A stretch of DNA of 64,000 nt from Lysobacter sp. cf310 (lineage in GTDB: Bacteria > Pseudomonadota > Gammaproteobacteria > Xanthomonadales > Xanthomonadaceae): positions 1,450,378 to 1,514,377 of the forward strand of contig NZ_FOSS01000001.1 of NCBI RefSeq assembly GCF_900114355.1, given 5' to 3'. Below are positions 52,486 through 62,800 of this stretch, piece after piece. The number at the start of each line of letters is the position of its first letter. The first letter of the stretch is position 1. Position numbers and translations under genes: made by a program. Below the pieces are notes generated by a model. It did not search any database and had not been told where the DNA came from. It saw only the letters and a program-made list of their open reading frames with translations.

Positions 52486-52952
52486 GGCGCTGGGGTCTGG
52501 CGCTGGCGGCGCTGCTCGCCGCCGGCTTGCTCGCCGCCTGGGTCGATGAAGGCCAACCCGTGGGCGCGCTGCGCGTCGCCGACGCCTGGTCGCGCGCGAC
52601 GCCGCCCGGCGCCGGTGTCGCGGTCGGTTTCATGCGCGTGATCAATGCGGGCAAACGCGACGACCGCCTGCTCGAGGTGAGCAGCGACGCGGCCGAGCGC
52701 GTGGAGATCCATGAGGTCCGGCACGAAGGCGGCGTGATGCGCATGCGCCAGCTGCGCGACGGCCTGCCGCTGCCGGCGGGCGCGACGGTCAAGTTGCAGC
52801 CGGGCGGCTATCACTTGATGTTCATCGCTCCGACACGTCCGTTCAAGCAGGGCGACACGGTGAGCGCGCGACTGCGCTTCGAACATGCGGGCAGCACGAC
52901 GGTGCATTTCCAAGTGCGTGCACTCGGGGCCACGACGCACGACGGTCGCTGA
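52482..52952 (+). CDS. Periplasmic copper chaperone PCu(A)C (PCuAC family)
   Basis: A 156-residue protein. GTG 52482 starts (M)RRWGLALAALLAAGLLAAWV, a signal anchor or signal peptide. The PCuAC core has DAWSRATPPGAGVAVGFMRV and the Cu(I)-binding set His/Met/His/Met in VEIHEVRHEGGVMRMRQL and GGYHLMFI. These proteins deliver Cu(I) to cytochrome oxidase. The operon with a TonB receptor suggests coupling of uptake to delivery. It overlaps the microprotein stop by 4 bases. Confidence 0.9.
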   Translation: MRRWGLALAALLAAGLLAAWVDEGQPVGALRVADAWSRATPPGAGVAVGFMRVINAGKRDDRLLEVSSDAAERVEIHEVRHEGGVMRMRQLRDGLPLPAGATVKLQPGGYHLMFIAPTRPFKQGDTVSARLRFEHAGSTTVHFQVRALGATTHDGR

Positions 52953-53294
52953 GGGGTTTTCGCCGGCAGGACACAGCCAAAGCAAATCCCCCCTAGCCCC
53001 CCTTTTTCAAAGGGGGGAATCGCTTGCGTGGTTTCGTGGGGCAGCGTGGCGGGGCCTTCGAGTCGGGGCCCGATCGCCCTACGTCGATGCGCTGTTCGCT
53101 GCAGTTGGCACGACGGGTGCAGAGGGGTTTTCGCCGGCAGGGCGGAAGGACACAGCCAAAGCAAATCCACCCTAGCCCCCCTTTTTCGAAGGGGGAATCG
53201 CTTGCGTGGTTTCGTGGGGCAGCGTGGCGGGGCTTTCGAGTCGGGGCCCGATCGCCCTACGTCGATGCGCTGTTCGCCGCCGTTGGAACGAACC
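52951..53294. repeat. Tandem duplication of a ~171-base intergenic unit
   Basis: GAGGGGTTTTCGCCGGCAGG starts at 52951 and again at 53122. Both units continue through the C-run/G-run hairpin element (52984-53019, 53163-53197) and the shared segment TCGGGGCCCGATCGCCCTAC up to about 53120 and 53290. Unit 2 has an 8-base insertion (GGCGGAAG) and scattered mismatches. No ORF is convincing here. Confidence 0.9.
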
Positions 53295-53341
53295 TACGGC
53301 GATACCCGCACGCTCCCGGACACCCCAAAAGCGACCGCGCT

Positions 53342-53378
53342 AATCCCCCCTTTGAAAAAGGAGGCTAGGGGGGATTTG
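53342..53378. repeat. Inverted copy of the C-run/G-run hairpin element
   Basis: AATCCCCCCTTTGAAAAAGG at 53342 is the reverse complement of the elements in the adjacent tandem units. The three copies leave an inverted element next to the 3' end of the regulator gene, where it can act as a terminator. Confidence 0.85.
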
Positions 53379-53410
53379 CTCTTACCGCCCCACCGATCCA
53401 AGCCCCACCC

Positions 53411-53947
53411 TCAAAGCCGCTCACGCACCGGCCGCTTCGCCAGCCGACGCTGCAAGGTGCGCCGGTCCACGCCCAGCACCCGCGCCGCCGCGGACACGTT
53501 GCCGCCGCATTCGGCCAGCACCCGCTGCACATGCTCCCAGCCCTGGCGCCGCAGCGACGGCGCCTCGGCGGGCGGCGGCGCCTGCTCGGGCGCGTGCTCG
53601 AATGCGCGCGCCAGGGCGTCGATGTCGAAAGGCTTGGGCAGGTAGTTCCAGGCGCCGCGCCGCATCGCATCGACCGCGGTGGCGATGCTGGCGTAGCCGG
53701 TGGCCAGCACGATGCGCGCCTGCGGACAGCGTTCGCGCAGGGCCTGGATCAACAGCAGACCGTTGTCCGCACCCAGCTTGAGATCCAGCAGCACGCCGTC
53801 GGGCGCGAATGCCTCGGTGGCCTGCAAAGCCGTGCCCGCATCGTGGGCGATGCAGGTTTCGACCGCGTGACGTTGCAGATGCCGCACCAGGATGCGGCAG
53901 AACGCGGCATCGTCGTCGATCACCAACAAGCGCGCGGGCAGGCTCAT
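53411..53947 (-). CDS. RegA/PrrA/ActR-type response regulator
   Basis: A 178-residue regulator with a receiver domain (LLVIDDDAAFCRILVRHLQR, phospho-acceptor Asp in GVLLDLKLGADNG, LATGYASIATAVDAMRRGAW, YLPKPFD) and a short Fis-type HTH (CGGNVSAAARVLGVDRRTLQ RRL), the diagnostic RegA layout. Redox-responsive control of respiration is the family role. Its ATG overlaps the kinase stop by 4 bases (ATGA). The C-terminus lies next to the inverted repeat. Confidence 0.9.
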   Translation of the reverse strand: MSLPARLLVIDDDAAFCRILVRHLQRHAVETCIAHDAGTALQATEAFAPDGVLLDLKLGADNGLLLIQALRERCPQARIVLATGYASIATAVDAMRRGAWNYLPKPFDIDALARAFEHAPEQAPPPAEAPSLRRQGWEHVQRVLAECGGNVSAAARVLGVDRRTLQRRLAKRPVRERL

Positions 53948-55164
53948 GCGCGCTCCTCCGCCGGCGCCAGCAGCGGCAGTTCGACCTCGGTGACGCAGCC
54001 GCCGCCCAGGCGCGCGATCCGGCGCACCCGCCCACGGCTGCGCTCGATGCTGGCGTTGGAGATCAGCAGGCCCAGGCCCAAGCCCGGCCCGTGACTGTCG
54101 ATCGCAACCGCGTCGGCCGCGCGCTCGGGGCCGTGGCCGCGATCGGCGATGGCGATGCGCAGCCAGTCGCCGTCGCATTGCGTGCTCACTTCGATCCGCG
54201 CCGGCGCGCCCGCGGCCTCGTTGGCGTCGGCGGCGTTGTTGAGCAGATTGAGCAGGGCCTGCGGCAGGCCCGGATCCACGCGCAAACGCCGTCCGCCCGC
54301 GTCCAGCGCCGTCGCCACCTCGACGCCCGGGCGCAACAGCAGCCAACGCTCCAGGCCGTCGCGCACGAAGGCGTCGGCGCCCTCGATCGTGGCCTCGCCC
54401 AGGGCGCCGCGCCGCGCCAGCGCGGCCAGGGCGCGCACGTGCTCGCGGCAATGCGCGAGCTGGTCGCGCATGCTCGCCAGGTCCTCGGCGCTGGGCGCCT
54501 GCGGATGCTGCGACCAGTCGTCCAGCAGCAGGCCCATCGTGGTCAGCGGCGTATTGAGTTCGTGCGCGGTGCCCGCGGCCAGCGAGCCCAGGGCCAGCAA
54601 CGACTCGTCGCGCATCGCGCGTTCGCGCGCGGCCGCGAGGCGGCGGCGCTGGTCGCGCACGATCGCCATGAAGCGCCCCAGCACCACCGCCATGATCGCG
54701 GCGCTGAGCAGGAAGTTCACCCACATGCCGGTCACGTGCAGGCCGAAGCCGTCCTCGCCGTGCACGTGCGGCAACGGCTGGTGGTGACCGAGCAGCCAGG
54801 TGTAGAGCGCGGCGGTGAGCACGGTCAGGCCGATCATCGGCCCGATCTCCAAGGCGATCGCGGCCAGCGCCACCGGCACCAGGTACAGCGACACGAAGGG
54901 ATTGGCCGGGCCGCCGGACCAGTACAGCAAGGCGGTCAGCGCCAGCGTATCGACCACCAGTTGCAGCGCGAGCGCACGCGCGCCGCCCTCGCCACGCCGC
55001 CGCAACCACGCATGGCTGGCCAGGTTGAACGCCAACAAGCCCAGCGATACGCCCAGCAGCGGCGCCATCGGCAAGGCCAGGCCCAGGCGCTGGACCACGA
55101 ATGCGATCGCCAGACACTGGCCGGCCACGGCCAGGTAGCGCAGGTAGATCAGAATTTGGATCAC
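53944..55164 (-). CDS. RegB/PrrB-type redox sensor histidine kinase
   Basis: A ~406-residue kinase. About six hydrophobic segments fill residues 1-165. The quinone-binding heptapeptide GGxxNPF of RegB is present as GGPANPF (~83). H-box: AAGTAHELNTPLTTM (~200). The N box (ALLNLLNNAADANEAAG) and G boxes (ADRGHGP, GLGLGLLI) complete the ATPase. GTG at 55164 gives (M)IQILIYLRYLAVAGQ; ATG is far upstream in sequence with no homology. No Cys lies between the last membrane span and the H-box, unlike the redox-active Cys265 of Rhodobacter RegB. Confidence 0.88.
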   Translation of the reverse strand: MIQILIYLRYLAVAGQCLAIAFVVQRLGLALPMAPLLGVSLGLLAFNLASHAWLRRRGEGGARALALQLVVDTLALTALLYWSGGPANPFVSLYLVPVALAAIALEIGPMIGLTVLTAALYTWLLGHHQPLPHVHGEDGFGLHVTGMWVNFLLSAAIMAVVLGRFMAIVRDQRRRLAAARERAMRDESLLALGSLAAGTAHELNTPLTTMGLLLDDWSQHPQAPSAEDLASMRDQLAHCREHVRALAALARRGALGEATIEGADAFVRDGLERWLLLRPGVEVATALDAGGRRLRVDPGLPQALLNLLNNAADANEAAGAPARIEVSTQCDGDWLRIAIADRGHGPERAADAVAIDSHGPGLGLGLLISNASIERSRGRVRRIARLGGGCVTEVELPLLAPAEERA

Positions 55165-55581
55165 AGCGGGATGGAAACCACGGCAGGGCGGGATCGCGGC
55201 CGGATGCACGATAGCCGGATGCGCAGGATACGGCACCGCGGCCCGCGGCGGCCTCGGCGGCGCGGGCACAGCATCGGTCGCGGCACAGGGGGCGTCGTAG
55301 AACCCGCTGCGTCCGCCAGCCCGTCGCCATCGCTGGCCGGCTGCAAAGCCCGGCCGTTGCGGCCAGGTGGAACTCCCCGGCCGGGCCCGCGACCGGGCCT
55401 GGCCTTGTTTCATCCGCTAGCGGCCGTCGATCTCATCGTCCGATCGCGTCGTCGACCGCCGCACCTCCCTATCGGGGTGCGCTCGCCGTTCGCCTGCCCG
55501 TGCTTCGCGGCCGTGGATCGACGTGCGACGGGAACCGACGAGTATCCCTGTCGCACGTCTCGCGAAGCGCGCTCACGAGCG
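55165..55581. other. Intergenic region without a recognised gene
   Basis: 417 bases between the RegB-like start and the RHH gene end. No supported ORF. It contains GC-rich inverted sequence around 55365-55400 (GGCCGGGCCCGCGACCGGGC) and the kinase promoter should lie in its first part. Nothing else was recognised. Confidence 0.5.
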
Positions 55582-55797
55582 CTAGAGCAGCATCAACTCG
55601 GATCGCTCCTTGGTGGCGCCGTCGACGAAGTAGAGCTTCTTGCCAGAATCGACTCGGTCTTCGACTACCTGATACAGGCGCAAGGCCTGGCGGATCGCGG
55701 CCGTCTTGCTGACGCCCTTGCGCACGCACAGATCCTCCAGGAACTGCATCTCGGTCCCGGCGAGATTCAGCGTCATCCTACGTCTGGTTTCCTTCAT
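55582..55797 (-). CDS. Small ribbon-helix-helix-like DNA-binding protein
   Basis: A 71-residue protein: RRMTLNLAGTEMQFLEDLCV, KGVSKTAAIRQALRLYQVVE, then a charged tail. The order strand (TLNLA)-helix-turn-helix (SKTAAIRQAL) is that of CopG/Arc-type repressors. SD GAGGTG lies 5 bases before the ATG. It stands alone without a toxin partner; the leader upstream contains an 8-bp inverted repeat that may be its operator. Confidence 0.75.
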   Translation of the reverse strand: MKETRRRMTLNLAGTEMQFLEDLCVRKGVSKTAAIRQALRLYQVVEDRVDSGKKLYFVDGATKERSELMLL

Positions 55798-56097
55798 ATC
55801 GCACCTCGAATGGAAAGTTGATTACGAATGGAGCAAACGACGCGCTTTCGCTTTGTAGTTGTCGCGCGTCGAATCACTTACAGCGATCCTTGTTGTTGTT
55901 TGACGTTCCTGTCGTTGTTGCCTGTAGCCGCTGTGTAGCCATCCCATGGTTCGCGCCGTACCGGCCGCATCCACCGGGCGCCACGGCCGATCCTGGCCGT
56001 GTTGCCCTTCCGAAAACCCGGCCGCCAGGAGGCGATCGGGCCGCGGTATCGCTGCATTCGCATTCGGTGAGCTAGCGCCGAATACAACGCAATATCG
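55798..56097. other. Leader of the RHH gene and spacer to the OMP gene
   Basis: 300 bases, AT-richer than average in 55810-55930. It holds the inverted repeat CGACGCGC (55838-55845)/GCGCGTCG (55864-55871) 41 bases upstream of the RHH start codon. No credible gene and no strong terminator for the OMP gene were seen. Confidence 0.55.
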
Positions 56098-59000
56098 TCA
56101 ATAACTCCCCACCAGGTTGAGAAACCAGCCTTTGTGGTTGTAATCGAAGTCGGTCAGGTCATCGCTGAACTCGGTGAAGTTGTAGCCGACGCCGACGCGG
56201 AAGTTCCGGCCGACGTCGCGGTCCACGCCCAGCAGGATTCCCTGGCGGTCGCCGCCGTCCTTCACACCCAGCCAGCGGTACTCGGCCAGGCCGTGCCAGA
56301 CCTCGTCGAGTTCGTAACGAACCTGAACGGCTCCGAAGGTCGCCGCAGAGTCGGCCCACTCGCCTTGCAGACGTCCGTAACGCACGCTGCCCTCACGGCG
56401 CGCCAGCTTGCCGGCGAACTCCCAGTGGTGGTCCGGGTTGTAGACGCCTTCCAGCGCCAACACCTGGCTGCGCTGGTCGTAGCTGGCGACGTTGGCGCCC
56501 ACTTGCGGCAGCGAGGACACGTCGTAGAGGTAGGTGTACTTGCCCAGCAGCGCCCAGCGGGTGCTGTTGTAGGGGCGCCAGGCAAAACCCGCATTGCCCT
56601 CGACGAACTTGGCCCCGGCCTCGGCGTTCAGCTGGTCCTTGGTTTCCGAGTAGTTGAAACGGCCGGCGATGCGGAAGCTCTCGTTGAACTTGTGCAGGTA
56701 GCGGTTGGTGGTCACCCATTGCTCGCGGCGTTCGGCACCGGTATCGCGACGCCATTCCAGCTTGCTCTGCCACTGGGTGTCGACCGAGCTGCGCCCGCCG
56801 TTCAGGCTGATCGCGCGGCGGTCGACCTGGCCCTGGTTGAGCTCGCGGTCCAGGGTGGCGTTCTGCAGGGTGAAGCCCAGGTTCCAGCCCTCGCCCGGAT
56901 AGAAATCCATGCCGAAGGTGTGGGCCAGGCCCGACTCGCTGGGCTGCTTCAGGAACTGGCTTTCGTTGAACATGTTGACCTGGTTCGACAGGCGCCAGCG
57001 CTGGCCCAGGGTCCAGCCGCCGTTGATGCGGTCGCCGAACAAGGGGTCGTAGTCGCTGCGGTCGGTCGAATAGGTGTAGCTGCCGTAGACCGTGTGCTCG
57101 GGGTTGATGCGGTACTCGGCATCGATCTTGGCCGCATCGCCGCGGTCGCCGGTGGTGAATTCCGCGCCGACGCTGGACAGATCGCCGAACAAATACTTGG
57201 CGCCCACGGAGTAGGCATCGTTGTCGGCGTACTTGCCGCCGTCGTCGTCCAGGGTGAGCTGGGCGGTACCGAACAGCTCCAGCTGGGTGCCGACGCGCTG
57301 CTTGTACTGCAACGCGGCCAGGGTACCGACGGCGTCGCCGCTGAGGCGCTGCTCCTCGACGCGGCGCAGCTCGGCGCTGAGGGTGGCGTCGTCGCTGAGT
57401 CGCCATTCGCCGGTGAGCTGGGCCTGGGTCAGCGACTCCGGCCCGCGCTCGGCGATCGAGTAGCGACCGAACAGACGCACCGCCGGACCGAGTTGGCCCT
57501 GGAATTCCGCGCCGCGCTCTTCGATGTCCTCGCCCGTGCTCAGGCGCGAGATCGAATAACCATCGCTCACGCGGCGCCACCAGGCCCCGACCGTCCAGTC
57601 GTCCTGGCTCCAGCCCAGTTCCTTGAAGTTGACCCGCGCCTCGACCGACTTGGCCTCGCCCGAATGCGCGCCCAGGCCGGAGTTGATCTCGGTGAAGCTC
57701 AGGCCGCCGTTGTCGGAACGGAAGATCGGCGCGCTGTTGGCTTCGGTACGGCTGTGTTCGAGCTTGAGGTAGGTGCCGCGACCGGCCTGCAGGGTCAGGT
57801 CGGCGCCGCGCAGCGAATAATCTTCGCCGGCGCGGTTCTCGTCGACATAGGTCGCGCCGACCGCGACGTGTTCGCCGAACCAGTGCTTGCCGCGGAAGCC
57901 GAGGGTGAGCTCGTCGGCATCGAAACCGGTGGGCACGAATTCGTAATCGACCAACAGCATCTGCGCATAGCCGTCCAGCGGCGTGTCGCGAGTCAGCGTA
58001 CGCACGTTCTCGCGCGTGACCTGGGCCAGCGGACGCGACAGCAACAGGCGGCCCTGCAGCTCGTCGATCTCGTAATCGGCGCCGCGCACCAGCTCGACCC
58101 GGTTCTCGACCCGGCCGGTGGTGAGGTCGCGGATTTCCAGCACGACCTTGTCCGAACCCGGCAGTACATCGGTGTGCTTGAGGTAGTACAGGCTGCCGCC
58201 GGTGCCGACGAACTCGCTGTGGCCGGGCGCGGACTGCGCCTGCGAGCCGAACGCACGCAGCTCGGTGCCGGGCTCGCCGACCTCGGTGGTGCGACGGCTG
58301 CGCCAGGACAGCGCGCCGCCGTACAGCGAGCGGCTGTACTGGCCGTACTCGGTGCCGGTGATGCCGGTGTTGAAGTTGCCCCACAGCGCCTGGTTCTTGT
58401 CCCAGTCCACGCGCAGGTAGAGCCGGCCCTGGGTGTCGACGTCGCGATAGGTGGTGGAGTCGTCGCCGTAGACCGGGTAGTACTGGTCCGGATCCAGGCG
58501 GCGGAACACGTCCTGCGGATCGGCGTCCCAGAAGCCGTTGAACAATTCGCTGACTTCGCGTTCCTGGGTGTCCGCCTGTGCGGTCACCAGGTATTTGCCC
58601 TTGATCTTGCCCTTCAGATAGAACGCGAGGCGGCCTTCGAGCAGGAAGCCGTCGTCGAAGCGATCGTCCGCGGCCAGCGGTTCGACCGAACCGGACACGC
58701 TGGTCTTGGACGCGGTCAGATCCGCCAGCGCGACCGCGAACATGTAGCGGCCGGTGACGTCGATATCCAGTTCCTGGTGCGAGGCCTTGCCCGCACCGCC
58801 GCCGACTTCGACGTCGAAGCGGTGCTTGCCGACCGGCACCAGGTACTCGGCCACCATCTTGCGCTCAAGATCGATCGGATGGCTCTGGCCGTTGATCTTG
58901 AGCGTGTAGCCGGTGGGGATGTTGCGGCCCTGGATGCGAATGCGCGAGCCGTACACCGCGATGTTCTGTTGGCGCAGGCTGTTCTCGCCGAACACGCCGT

Positions 59001-59814
59001 CGAGCAGGCTGCGCTGTTCGGCTTCCTCGGCATCGAAGCTGCTGCCCAGCTTCTTCTCGACCGAATCGCGCAGCAGCTGCAGGCCACGCTCGGCCTCTTC
59101 CGGCCGCACCAGCTGGAAGCGGCGCGGATAGGTTTCGTCGTAGCTGCCGTCGGCGCCGTGGGCGCGCACGATGTAGATCAGTTCGTCGTCGGTGCGCAGT
59201 TCCAGGCCGGACGGCAGGGCGCCGTCCCAGGTCGCCTCGCTGACCGACGCGGTCGGCAGCTCGACGGTGGCCAGCGGCGTGACCAGGTCGCTGTCGCTGG
59301 CGCGGTAGATCAGCACCTGTGCGCGCTGGATGAAGGCCGCGTAATTGCTATAGGCGTAGAAGCGCACCGGCTTGACCACGCGGCTGCCGTCGAAAGCCAG
59401 CAGCGACGGCGCCGAGACGTTGAACTGCGGCTGGCCGAGGTTGGGATCCTCGGTCGCCCAGACCACGCCGCCGCCGGGCAGCTGCAGCGACCACTTGCCG
59501 ATCGCGACCGCCTGGCCGGGCGCCAGCGCGTCCTTCCAGCTCGAGCGCGAGTCCTCCACTTCCACCGACACGCGACGGTCCGGCTGCAGGGTCTGCGCGC
59601 TGGAACCGTCGGTCGTGCCCTGGGTCACCGGCTGCCGCTCGCCGCGCGTGCGCAGTTCGAACAGCATGCCGTCCTCGCTGCGGCAGCCTTGCTCGCCGCA
59701 GTCCAGGCTGGCCGCCTTGGCCGGCTCCGGCGCCTTCGCTTCCTGCGCGGAAGCGACCGACGCCAGGCCGGCGAGGATGCCGATGAGGGTGTAATCGAGC
59801 AGTTTCATCTTCAT
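56098..59814 (-). CDS. Giant outer-membrane beta-barrel protein, partner of the DUF11/OmpA protein
   Basis: A 1238-residue protein. Signal peptide MKMKLLDYTLIGILAGLASVASAQ. A Cys pair (CGEQGC) and two Ig/beta-sandwich-like regions (RRVSVEVEDSRSSWKD, GKHRFDVEVGGGAGKASHQE) fill ~residues 25-390. A long barrel follows with alternating aromatic strands (FRRLDPDQYYPVYGDDSTTY, RLYLRVDWDKNQALWGNFNTG) and ends GWFLNLVGSY, a BAM-type C-terminal signal. The start ATG 59814 has GGGGG 5-9 bases upstream. It is 11 bases after the DUF11 gene, so one operon. It is not a TonB receptor: no plug or TonB box. Likely exporter or surface docking barrel (inference). Confidence 0.85.
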   Translation of the reverse strand: MKMKLLDYTLIGILAGLASVASAQEAKAPEPAKAASLDCGEQGCRSEDGMLFELRTRGERQPVTQGTTDGSSAQTLQPDRRVSVEVEDSRSSWKDALAPGQAVAIGKWSLQLPGGGVVWATEDPNLGQPQFNVSAPSLLAFDGSRVVKPVRFYAYSNYAAFIQRAQVLIYRASDSDLVTPLATVELPTASVSEATWDGALPSGLELRTDDELIYIVRAHGADGSYDETYPRRFQLVRPEEAERGLQLLRDSVEKKLGSSFDAEEAEQRSLLDGVFGENSLRQQNIAVYGSRIRIQGRNIPTGYTLKINGQSHPIDLERKMVAEYLVPVGKHRFDVEVGGGAGKASHQELDIDVTGRYMFAVALADLTASKTSVSGSVEPLAADDRFDDGFLLEGRLAFYLKGKIKGKYLVTAQADTQEREVSELFNGFWDADPQDVFRRLDPDQYYPVYGDDSTTYRDVDTQGRLYLRVDWDKNQALWGNFNTGITGTEYGQYSRSLYGGALSWRSRRTTEVGEPGTELRAFGSQAQSAPGHSEFVGTGGSLYYLKHTDVLPGSDKVVLEIRDLTTGRVENRVELVRGADYEIDELQGRLLLSRPLAQVTRENVRTLTRDTPLDGYAQMLLVDYEFVPTGFDADELTLGFRGKHWFGEHVAVGATYVDENRAGEDYSLRGADLTLQAGRGTYLKLEHSRTEANSAPIFRSDNGGLSFTEINSGLGAHSGEAKSVEARVNFKELGWSQDDWTVGAWWRRVSDGYSISRLSTGEDIEERGAEFQGQLGPAVRLFGRYSIAERGPESLTQAQLTGEWRLSDDATLSAELRRVEEQRLSGDAVGTLAALQYKQRVGTQLELFGTAQLTLDDDGGKYADNDAYSVGAKYLFGDLSSVGAEFTTGDRGDAAKIDAEYRINPEHTVYGSYTYSTDRSDYDPLFGDRINGGWTLGQRWRLSNQVNMFNESQFLKQPSESGLAHTFGMDFYPGEGWNLGFTLQNATLDRELNQGQVDRRAISLNGGRSSVDTQWQSKLEWRRDTGAERREQWVTTNRYLHKFNESFRIAGRFNYSETKDQLNAEAGAKFVEGNAGFAWRPYNSTRWALLGKYTYLYDVSSLPQVGANVASYDQRSQVLALEGVYNPDHHWEFAGKLARREGSVRYGRLQGEWADSAATFGAVQVRYELDEVWHGLAEYRWLGVKDGGDRQGILLGVDRDVGRNFRVGVGYNFTEFSDDLTDFDYNHKGWFLNLVGSY

Positions 59815-59825
59815 GGCATCCCCCT

Positions 59826-62800
59826 TCACTTCTCGGTATCGCCGGCAGGGGCGGCCGGATCGTTGCTGAGATCGACGCGGAACGTGCTGCGCAACTCCGG
59901 ACTGATCTTGGCTGCGATAGCGTCGTAGACCGCCTTGGCGCGGCGCATGCCGAGGGCGACGTTGTAGTCGTCCGAAGCGCGCTTGTCGGTGTGACCGGTG
60001 ATGACGATCCGGGTCGAGCGCATCTGCTCGATCGCGGCGGCCATCTTGTCGATCAGCGGCCGGTACTGCGGCTTGATCGTGCTGCGGTCGGTATCGAACA
60101 GGACCTCGCCCAGCAGCGGCCATTCGGCGAAGCCGACCACGATCGACTCCGGTCGCTCGGCCTCGGTGCGCACGCTGACCGTCAACGCCTTGAACTGCTC
60201 GGGCGTCAGCATGTCTTCCAGCGCCTTGCGCACCGCCAGCGCACGATCCATCGCCAGGGTCTCGTACTCGCCCTGGGCGACGATCACGATCTCGCCGCTG
60301 CCGTATTCGCGCACCTTCTCGGCCATCTTCTCCACCGCGGGCAGGTACTGCGGGGTGACCGCGGCACTGCCCGGGGCGAAGAAGACTTCCCCTATCCGCA
60401 TCTCGACCTGTTCCTTCGCGCCCGGGATTTCGCCCGGAGGCAGGCGCACGCCGAAGTCGAAGCGCACCGGCAGGCCCGGGGTCACACGGCGCACCACCGG
60501 GTTGTCGGTGGTGAACACGCTGCCCGGCGGCAGGGTGGCGGGATCGACCTTGAGGATGAAGTTGCGCCCGCGCTCCCACGGTCCGCCGGCCACACCCTCG
60601 AGGTGGTAGCGACCGAACTGATCGGTTTCGATCAGCAGGCCTTCCACCGACGCGACCCGCACGCCCGGGATGCCGCGTTCGTCGACACCGGCGTTGCTGA
60701 CGATGTAGTCGACCCGGTAGCCGCCCTCGACCTGGGCCACGCGACGCTCGACCTTGGGATCGGCGCCGGTCAGGCCCTTGGCGGCGTCGCCGCCGCGCTC
60801 GACGCGACTGTTGCCGGCCTTGTCCATGCGCACCGTCAGACCCTCGGCGGTGGTCAGCGCGAAGCCGTCGTCGAAGTCCAGCGCGTTGAGCGTCTGGCTG
60901 ATCACCACGCGGTGCGCGGCGACCGGATCGGCGTCCGACTGACGGGCCGAAATCGTGCCCAGGTCGATGCCGTGCAACAGCGGCGAGCTCGCGTCGGCTT
61001 CCGGCGCGGGGCCGTTGCCGCGATCGACCGTGGTCGAGTTGGCGACGTAGGCGCCGGGGGCGAAACCGCCCTGGACGCGGATGCCGCTGAGCCCGGCCGG
61101 ATCCTGCCAGCCGTCCTGGTCGCGGTCGTCGAACACGGTACCGATGATCAAAGACTCATCCAGCAGCGGGTCGGCGACCATCTGCACCTGCGCGGTGGCC
61201 ACGTTCGAGCGCACCCCGTTGTCCTCGGCGAACACGCTGTTGACGTGCACGCCCGGCCGCACGCCTGCGCCGACCTTGAGCAGGTAGACCAGGGTGGCGC
61301 GCCCGCCCGCGACGATGTCGACCTGGTCGACCCGCACCGGGAAGGTACCCACCAGGCGACCGGCACCGTCGGTATCGGCGACCTGCAGGCTGTTGGCCAC
61401 GTAGCTGAAGCCGGCCGGCGGCGTATCGATCACCGTCACGTCGGTCGCGTCGACCCGACCGGTGTTCTCGATCGTCACCGTGTAGCGGACCAGGTCGGCG
61501 ATCTTCACGTCGCGCGGATTGGCCTGCTTGCTCACGCGCAGGGTGGTCGCCAGCGGCTCCACGGTCACCACCGCGGTACTGGTGGCGGTGACCGTGGCGG
61601 TCTGGCTGGTCGAAGCGTGGGTGCCGGTGGCGACCACGACGTTGTCCAGGGTGCCGCCCGCGTTGGCTTCGGCCTCGGTGATGGTGTGCGTGTAGCTGTT
61701 GCAGGTGGCCTTGGCCCCCGGCGTCAGCGTGGTCGGCGCACAACTCAGCGTGGTCGGCGTGCCGTTCTCGTAGGTGTCCAGCACCGTCAGGTTGGTCAGG
61801 GTGACGTTGCCGGCATTGGTGACCGTCACCGCATAGGTGATCACGTCGCCGGCATTGCCGGTCCCGACCGTACCCAGGTCGGTGGTCAGCGTCGCGGTCT
61901 TGGTCGCAGCGATGGCCGGACGGCCCTGGATCACGACCGTGAACGTCGGGTTGCACTCCGGCGCGGTCGAGCCCACCGGGCAGGCGCCCGGCGTGCTGGT
62001 GGTGATCACGGCGGCGTTGAGCACGCGACCCGCATCGACGTCGGCCTGGGTCACGCGGTAGCTACCGGTCAGCACGCAGGTGCCCGCCGGCGCCACGCTG
62101 GCGCAGGTGATGGTGTTCGGCGCGATCTTGCTGTCCGTCACCACCACATCGGCCAGGGTCACGTTGCCCGTATTGGTCATCGTCACGGTGTAGGTCAGCG
62201 TGTCGCCCACGCTCACCGCACCGTTGCCGTCTTCGTCGGCGTTGCCGGTCATGGCCTTGACCGAGCTCAGCGCAGGCGTCTGCACCACCGGCACGGTCAC
62301 GGTCGGGTTGCACTCCGGCGCGGTCGAGCCCGGCGGGCAGGCGCCCGGCGTGCTGGTGGCGACCGTGGCGGTGTTGACCACGTTGCCGGCGTTGGCGTCG
62401 GCCAAGGTGACCCGGTAGGTGCCGGTCAGCATGCAGGTGTTGCCCGGCACGACGCTGGCGCAGGCGATGGTGTTGGGACTGATCTTGCTGTCCGTCACCA
62501 CCACATCGGTCAGGGTCACGTTGCCGGTATTGGTCATGGTCACGCTGTAGGTCAGCGTGTCGCCCACGGTCACCGTGCCACTGCCATCCTCGTCGGCGTT
62601 GACCGTCATGGCCTTCACCGAGGTCAGCTGCGCGGTCTGGATCACCGGCACCGTCACGGTCGGGTTGCATTCCGCCGCGGTCGAGCCGGCGGGGCACACG
62701 CCCGGGGTGGTCGTGGTGACCACGGCCGCGTTGACCACGTTGCCCGCGTCGGCGTCGGTTTGAGTGACGCGATAGGTGCCGGTCAGCACGCAGGTGCCGG

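Noticed and set aside
53028..53645. ORFs of about 100-200 codons across the tandem duplication
   Set aside because: They merely translate the repeat units in shared frames and run into the regulator gene antisense.
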